A stretch of 19,861 nt of DNA from assembly GCA_023443765.1 (NCBI GenBank), contig JAEZTA010000161.1, positions 1-19,861 of the forward strand, given 5' to 3'. The position numbers and the translations under genes are program-made. Position 1 is the first letter of the stretch. Every line of letters begins with the position of its first letter. The stretch comes from Bacteroidota bacterium (GTDB taxonomy: Bacteria; Bacteroidota; Bacteroidia; Bacteroidales; Rikenellaceae). Below are positions 16,471 through 19,861 of the stretch, in pieces. The notes beneath the pieces were generated by a model, which did no database searches, was not told the origin of the DNA, and saw only the letters and a program-made list of their open reading frames with translations.

Positions 16471-17046
16471 TCACATTCCGTCGGGATCGACGTAGCCCGC
16501 CGCAAGGGCGTAGACCACCAGCCCCGCGGCCGTGCGGATGCCGAGCTTCTCCATGATGTTGCGGCGGTGGGAGATCACGGTTGTCAGTCCGATGCCCAGC
16601 CGGTCGGCGATCTGCTTGTTGATCAGCCCGCCGGCGATGAGCGCCAGCACCTCCGTTTCGCGCTCCGTGAGCGGTTGCGCGGCCTGCGGCTGGGCGGGCA
16701 GGGCATGTTCCGGGCGGCGGACGCTGTGCTGCAACTGCATGAGTGAGCGCACGAAACTCTCTTCGTCGGCCTGCACGTCGATGCAGTGCATTCCCGCCGG
16801 GGCCTGTCCGTTGGTGAGTATGATGGTCTTGTGGCTTTGGGCGCGGAAGAAGGCGTTGTGTGCTGCGAAAAGCTGCGCCGTGACGAAATAGTGGAAAAAC
16901 CGGTCCGGATTCGCCTCCGCGAAGTCCCGGAAATCGCCGAACAACTCCACGTCGGCCGCCGGGGCCGCTTTTTCGAGGATCGAGCGCAGTCCCACGCCCA
17001 CGAGGATGTTTGGGGTTACGATGGCTATGGCGGGGCGTTGTTCCAT
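16471..17046 (-). CDS. LuxR-type DNA-binding regulator with a degenerate receiver-like N-terminus
   Basis: This 191-residue protein ends in a canonical LuxR/FixJ helix-turn-helix (about 125-185: PLTERETEVLALIAGGL, NKQIADRLGI, TTVISHRRNIMEKLGI). Residues 1-105 keep the beta-alpha pattern of a response-regulator receiver, but the acidic pair after strand 1 is replaced (AIAIVTPN) and no phosphoacceptor Asp is found where strand 3 should end (FFHYFVTAQLF). Control by histidine-kinase phosphorylation is therefore unlikely; ligand binding, protein partners or constitutive activity are alternatives. It starts 3 bases after rlmH and is almost certainly on the same transcript. The TonB-dependent receptor gene follows after 78 bases and is a possible target, by position only. 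Confidence 0.88.
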   Translation of the reverse strand: MEQRPAIAIVTPNILVGVGLRSILEKAAPAADVELFGDFRDFAEANPDRFFHYFVTAQLFAAHNAFFRAQSHKTIILTNGQAPAGMHCIDVQADEESFVRSLMQLQHSVRRPEHALPAQPQAAQPLTERETEVLALIAGGLINKQIADRLGIGLTTVISHRRNIMEKLGIRTAAGLVVYALAAGYVDPDGM

Positions 17047-17049
17047 CGG

Positions 17050-17523
17050 CTATTCGTGGTGGTAGGGTTCGTTGTTGAGGATGGTGAAGGCCCGGTAAAT
17101 CTGCTCGGCGAAGATCGCTCGCACGATTTGGTGCGAGAAGGTCATGCGCGAGAGCGACAACTTGCTGTCGGCGCGCGCATACACCTCGTCCGAGAATCCG
17201 TAGGGGCCTCCGATGACCAGCACGAGGCGTTTCACGCCGCTGTTCAGGCGTTTCTGGAGCCAGAGTGCGAACTCTACCGAGCGGTATTCCTCGCCGCGCT
17301 CGTCGAGCAGCGTCACGTAGTCGCCGTCGGTCAACTGGCGCAGGATGGCCTCGCCCTCGGCCGTGCGCTGCTGCCGCACGGTCATGTTTTTGGTATTGCG
17401 CACGTCGGGCAGGGTGGTGACCGCGAACCGGCAATAGAAATTCACGCGCCGGGCATACAGTTCCACCAGCGCGGCGATCTCTTTCGAATCGGTTTTTCCT
17501 ATGACGATCAGTTCTATGGTCAT
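17050..17523 (-). CDS. rlmH: 23S rRNA (pseudouridine(1915)-N(3))-methyltransferase RlmH
   Basis: The 157-residue protein has the standard RlmH length and motifs. The SAM-binding IGGPYGF (104-110) is followed by the trefoil-knot segment LSLSRMTFSHQIVRAIFAEQ (122-141), and the protein ends with the conserved NNEPYHHE. RlmH is a homodimeric SPOUT methyltransferase that methylates pseudouridine 1915 in helix 69 of 23S rRNA, acting on the assembled 70S ribosome. A well-formed promoter lies 42-73 bases upstream of the ATG at 17523, and the short leader can fold a 6-bp stem (17537-17542 with 17552-17557). The LuxR-type gene follows after 3 bases, linking a ribosome-maturation gene and a regulator on one transcript. 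Confidence 0.97.
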   Translation of the reverse strand: MTIELIVIGKTDSKEIAALVELYARRVNFYCRFAVTTLPDVRNTKNMTVRQQRTAEGEAILRQLTDGDYVTLLDERGEEYRSVEFALWLQKRLNSGVKRLVLVIGGPYGFSDEVYARADSKLSLSRMTFSHQIVRAIFAEQIYRAFTILNNEPYHHE

Positions 17524-17564
17524 TCTTTACAGACGCCTGCGCGTGCGTCGTGCGCAGTCTGCCG

Positions 17565-17596
17565 CAAAGATAGCCTTTTTATTCGGTTCGGGCAAA
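17565..17596 (-). promoter_or_regulatory. Bacteroidetes sigma-70-type promoter of rlmH
   Basis: On the minus strand TTTG (17596-17593) is followed after 20 bases by TATCTTTG (17572-17565), a full match to the -33 and -7 consensus at an accepted spacing. It lies between the terminator hairpin of the nuclease gene and rlmH. The predicted start site is near 17558, leaving a leader of about 35 bases. Confidence 0.72.
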
Positions 17597-17619
17597 TCGT
17601 TTTTCCCGCCCCGAAACGG

Positions 17620-17647
17620 CGATGCCGCGCCTCAGGGCGCGGCATCG
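17620..17647 (-). terminator. GC-rich terminator hairpin after the S1/P1 nuclease gene
   Basis: A 12-bp perfect stem (17620-17631 with 17636-17647, very GC-rich) closes on the loop TCAG. It begins 20 bases past the stop of the nuclease gene and just before the rlmH promoter. The minus-strand tail after the stem has only a short T run (GTTTCGG), so the call rests mainly on stem strength and position. Confidence 0.7.
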
Positions 17648-17667
17648 GAGTCCGGAGACCGGGGTTT

Positions 17668-18456
17668 CTATCCGAACAGTTCGTTCAGCACACGGGCCAG
17701 ACGGTATCCGGCATTGCGGATCTGGTGTTCGACCAGCGGCACGGCCTTGTTCAGGAAATCCTGTCCCAGCCGTTCGTCGGGCTTCGCCCATTCGAACTGC
17801 GCTTCGCACAGGACGGCGCTTTCGTGAAGCCAGTCGCGCGGCGTCCCGGCGGCAATGGCCTGCTTTTCGGCTTTCGGGACGCGGTCCAGTTCGTCGGCCC
17901 ATTCGCTGACCGACCAGATGCGCGTCGTGGTGATGATCTCGTTATCCCAGACGCTGTGGACGTAGAATTTGTGCGGCTTGCGGTACTTGTCCTCGAACAT
18001 CACGTCGTATTTCATGTTGTGCGTCGTGTACTTGATGTGCGCCGGGCAGTGCATGTCGCCCACGAGGTGGATGACGTACTTGAGGTTGACCTCCACAGCC
18101 GAATCGGTGAGGTTGCGGTAGTTCTTCAGGTTCTCGATGGCCAGTTCCAGCCCGTAGATGGCGTTGCCGCCCTCTTTGAGCATCGAATCCTCGTAGCGCA
18201 GGTCGGCGTTGACCGGAGCCGTGTGCCAGTTGTTGGTGAACTTGTATTCGGGCGTGTGGCGGTATTCGTCCATCCATTTGGCGAAGTAGACGACCGAGTG
18301 GCCCCCAAGGTACTTTTCGATGCGCTTTTTTGCCTTCTTCGTCAGGTTGCGCTCGGCGATCTTGGCGATCGTTTCGTGCCCTTCGCGTCCCCATCCGAAG
18401 ATGCTCCCCGTATTGAGGATGCCGGCGAAGAGCAGCAGTAACAGTAGTTTTTTCAT
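17668..18456 (-). CDS. Secreted S1/P1-family zinc nuclease
   Basis: The 262-residue enzyme starts at ATG 18456. The open frame runs further upstream, but that part antisenses nothing recognisable, overlaps the preceding gene, and would bury the signal peptide MKKLLLLLLFAGILNTG. Cleavage after G21 exposes W22, which matters because S1/P1 enzymes use the N-terminal Trp amine as a zinc ligand. The other ligands are all visible: H27, D63, H78, H130, D134, H140, H167 and D171, with spacing like S1/P1. Such enzymes degrade single-stranded DNA/RNA and remove 3'-phosphates from nucleotides. The predicted site is the periplasm or outside the cell, for scavenging nucleosides and phosphate. It follows the SGNH hydrolase gene after 50 bases and is probably co-transcribed with it. 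Confidence 0.93.
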   Translation of the reverse strand: MKKLLLLLLFAGILNTGSIFGWGREGHETIAKIAERNLTKKAKKRIEKYLGGHSVVYFAKWMDEYRHTPEYKFTNNWHTAPVNADLRYEDSMLKEGGNAIYGLELAIENLKNYRNLTDSAVEVNLKYVIHLVGDMHCPAHIKYTTHNMKYDVMFEDKYRKPHKFYVHSVWDNEIITTTRIWSVSEWADELDRVPKAEKQAIAAGTPRDWLHESAVLCEAQFEWAKPDERLGQDFLNKAVPLVEHQIRNAGYRLARVLNELFG

Positions 18457-18477
18457 GGTATGTGTTTTTCGGGTTGA

Positions 18478-18496
18478 TCGTACGGCGAAGGTACGA
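18478..18496 (-). promoter_or_regulatory. Small inverted repeat overlapping a weak -7-like element upstream of the nuclease gene
   Basis: TCGTAC (18478-18483) and GTACGA (18491-18496) form a 6-bp inverted repeat around GGCGAAG. The minus strand also reads TACCTTCG (18493-18486), one mismatch from TAnnTTTG, but there is no -33 TTTG at the proper distance. It could be a weak promoter or an operator; co-transcription from upstream is equally likely. Confidence 0.25.
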
Positions 18497-18506
18497 AATA
18501 AATCCT

Positions 18507-19861
18507 TTACCGCTGAATCCGGTATTCGTTTTCGTGTCCCAGTACGACCTGCTCGGCGACGCTGCGCAGGTAGGCGGCTTTCGACGGCTCGATGCCGCAG
18601 TCCGCCGGTGCGCTGCCGAACGCCGTGCCGTAGAGCACGAGGTAGTTGACACAGGCTTTCAGGTAAGCTCCGTAGGCCGACTGGTGCTTGTTGTCGGTGT
18701 AGTAGAGGTTGATGCCCGACGAACCTTCGCGTACGGTTTTGAACGCCACGCCGATCGGCGACAGCCACGTCCCGGCGGCTTCGGCCATGGCGCGTGCCCC
18801 TGCGGCGTTGTAACTCTCGAAGGTCGCAAAGTCGGTGAATCCGCCGTAACTGCTGGCCGAGAAGGTCCAGGTCTGTTCGAGGATCACTTTGCACGACGCC
18901 GATTTGGCCCGGATTTTATCGGCCAGCGCCGTACAGTTGGCTGCTATCGAGGCCGTGCCGTCGCGTCCGTAGGTCGCCGGGTTCTGGCTCTGGTCCTGGA
19001 TGAAGGCGTAGTCGTAGCCCCCGATGTCGATGGCGTCGGTCGAGAACGAAAGCCCCAGCTGTTGTCCGAAGTTCTGCGAGCCTTTGAAGTGGCCCTTGAT
19101 GTTGAGGTAGTGGCCCTCTTTCCACGCGATCTCCTTGAGCATCCAGACCGGATTGCTGTAATAGGAGAACGAGTTGCCGAGGCATAACACCTTTTTCGTG
19201 TCGCCCGGGACTGCCGTGCCGAGGTTCTGGACGTAGGAACCTGTGAACCCGAACGGCGGCAGCAGACTTGCCGAGTTGCCAGCCGCGATGTTCTGGGTCC
19301 CTCCGGCGCAGGTGTAGCGCCCCACCGCGCGGCAGCGAATCTGCACCGCCCCGGTGACGGGTTCGGTAAAGCGGATCGTCTGCATGACCGTGGCGTGCTG
19401 GTAGTTGGTCCCCGAAGCGACGCCCGAGCATTTGTAGGTGTAGCGGATCGAGGGGTCCTCGGGAGCGGTGAGCAGGTCCTCCTCGACGCTCTTCCACACG
19501 CCGCCGTCGAGATACTCCACGATGAAATATTTCGGCGAATTGGCCTCGCCCGCCATCGTGGCGTTGAACTCGATGGCCGTGCCGGCCTCCAACTGCTTCA
19601 CGGGCATGGTGTAGAGCCAGTAATCGCCCTCGACCATTGTCGAGACGGTGGGTTTGTAGGAGTTGACCGTGCGGGTGAACTCCCGTCCGGCATTGGCTTC
19701 GCCGCGCACGACGGAGATGTAGGCCGAACTGCCCGAGGTTGCCGGGAGCATGTTGGATGTGGTCCACGCTGTGTTGTACTGCCCGACGGTCGAACCCGAA
19801 AATACCCACTGGCCGGGGAAGGCCGGGCCTGCGCCCTCCTGTGTGACGGAGACGGTTGCCG
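18507..19861 (-). CDS. BACON/SGNH-hydrolase (DUF4886-type) surface protein, 5' end outside window
   Basis: The frame is open to the right edge, so the Met codon at 19751 is internal; 450 residues are visible. The first residues (ATVSVTQEGAG) look like the closing strand of a BACON domain. A jelly-roll-like beta region follows (about 15-205), containing YWLYTMPVKQLEAGT and QIRCRAVGRYTC. The C-terminal 230 residues form a DUF4886/SGNH-type hydrolase with block I LCLGNSFS (about residues 226-232, Ser 230), the block III-like YDYAFIQDQSQNPATYG, and the catalytic D-x-x-H pair in YTDNKHQSAYG (about D389, H392). SGNH enzymes remove acyl groups, for example from acetylated glycans. With a missing N-terminus the lipoprotein signal cannot be checked, but a surface location is typical for BACON proteins. 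The S1/P1 nuclease gene follows after 50 bases. Confidence 0.85.
   Translation of the reverse strand, partial: ATVSVTQEGAGPAFPGQWVFSGSTVGQYNTAWTTSNMLPATSGSSAYISVVRGEANAGREFTRTVNSYKPTVSTMVEGDYWLYTMPVKQLEAGTAIEFNATMAGEANSPKYFIVEYLDGGVWKSVEEDLLTAPEDPSIRYTYKCSGVASGTNYQHATVMQTIRFTEPVTGAVQIRCRAVGRYTCAGGTQNIAAGNSASLLPPFGFTGSYVQNLGTAVPGDTKKVLCLGNSFSYYSNPVWMLKEIAWKEGHYLNIKGHFKGSQNFGQQLGLSFSTDAIDIGGYDYAFIQDQSQNPATYGRDGTASIAANCTALADKIRAKSASCKVILEQTWTFSASSYGGFTDFATFESYNAAGARAMAEAAGTWLSPIGVAFKTVREGSSGINLYYTDNKHQSAYGAYLKACVNYLVLYGTAFGSAPADCGIEPSKAAYLRSVAEQVVLGHENEYRIQR

Noticed and set aside
16786..18441. A 551-codon plus-strand open frame opposite the regulator, rlmH and the nuclease gene
   Set aside because: It runs antisense across three well-recognised genes and the terminator/promoter region between them. 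Its translation has no recognisable domain and the Arg/Val/Gly-rich composition typical of the complementary strand of GC-rich codons.
18457..18894. Upstream extension of the nuclease gene (in-frame ATG at 18894)
   Set aside because: The extension overlaps the SGNH hydrolase gene on the same strand in another frame, has shadow-like composition, and would place the signal peptide in mid-protein. ATG 18456 puts the required Trp at the mature N-terminus.

Overview
The window looks like a chromosomal segment of a Bacteroidales bacterium. It has a SusC/SusD pair, BACON-domain lipoproteins, A-rich translation starts without clear Shine-Dalgarno sites, and promoters of the Bacteroidetes -33 TTTG / -7 TAnnTTTG type. 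The visibly GC-rich coding sequence would suit Alistipes or a relative, but that genus is an inference. Every complete gene lies on the minus strand. The only plus-strand gene is the last 27 codons of a NagA-like deacetylase at the left edge.

Reading in the direction of transcription (right to left): (1) 19861-17668 holds the 3' part of a BACON/SGNH (DUF4886-type) surface hydrolase, followed by a secreted S1/P1-type zinc nuclease and a GC-rich terminator hairpin. (2) 17596-16471 has a well-formed promoter driving rlmH (23S rRNA pseudouridine-1915 methyltransferase), and 3 bases after it a LuxR-type regulator whose receiver-like N-terminus lacks the usual acidic pocket. (3) 16450-9345 is a tightly packed five-gene cluster: TonB-dependent receptor, small lipoprotein, nadC, an LtaS-like membrane phosphotransferase, and a DUF2156-GNAT fusion protein whose start overlaps the end of the LtaS-like gene. 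It ends at a perfect 15-bp inverted repeat. (4) 9191-221 is a Sus-type locus with a recognisable promoter and a leader of about 235 bases. It encodes a calcineurin-like phosphoesterase lipoprotein, SusC, SusD and a BACON lipoprotein, and closes with a strong terminator shared with the convergent NagA-like gene.

The Sus locus has no glycoside hydrolase in view; its only enzyme is a predicted surface phosphoesterase, so the ligand may carry a phosphate ester. That enzyme's gene contains a run of ten G near its 5' end, where a one-base slip either way would truncate the protein, making it a candidate phase-variable locus. The other notable unit is the translationally coupled LtaS-like / DUF2156-GNAT pair. 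Both families are known for phosphatidylglycerol-linked envelope chemistry in Gram-positive bacteria, yet here they sit in a Bacteroidetes operon with nadC and an outer-membrane receptor. No CRISPR array, tRNA, rRNA, insertion sequence or phage gene is visible.
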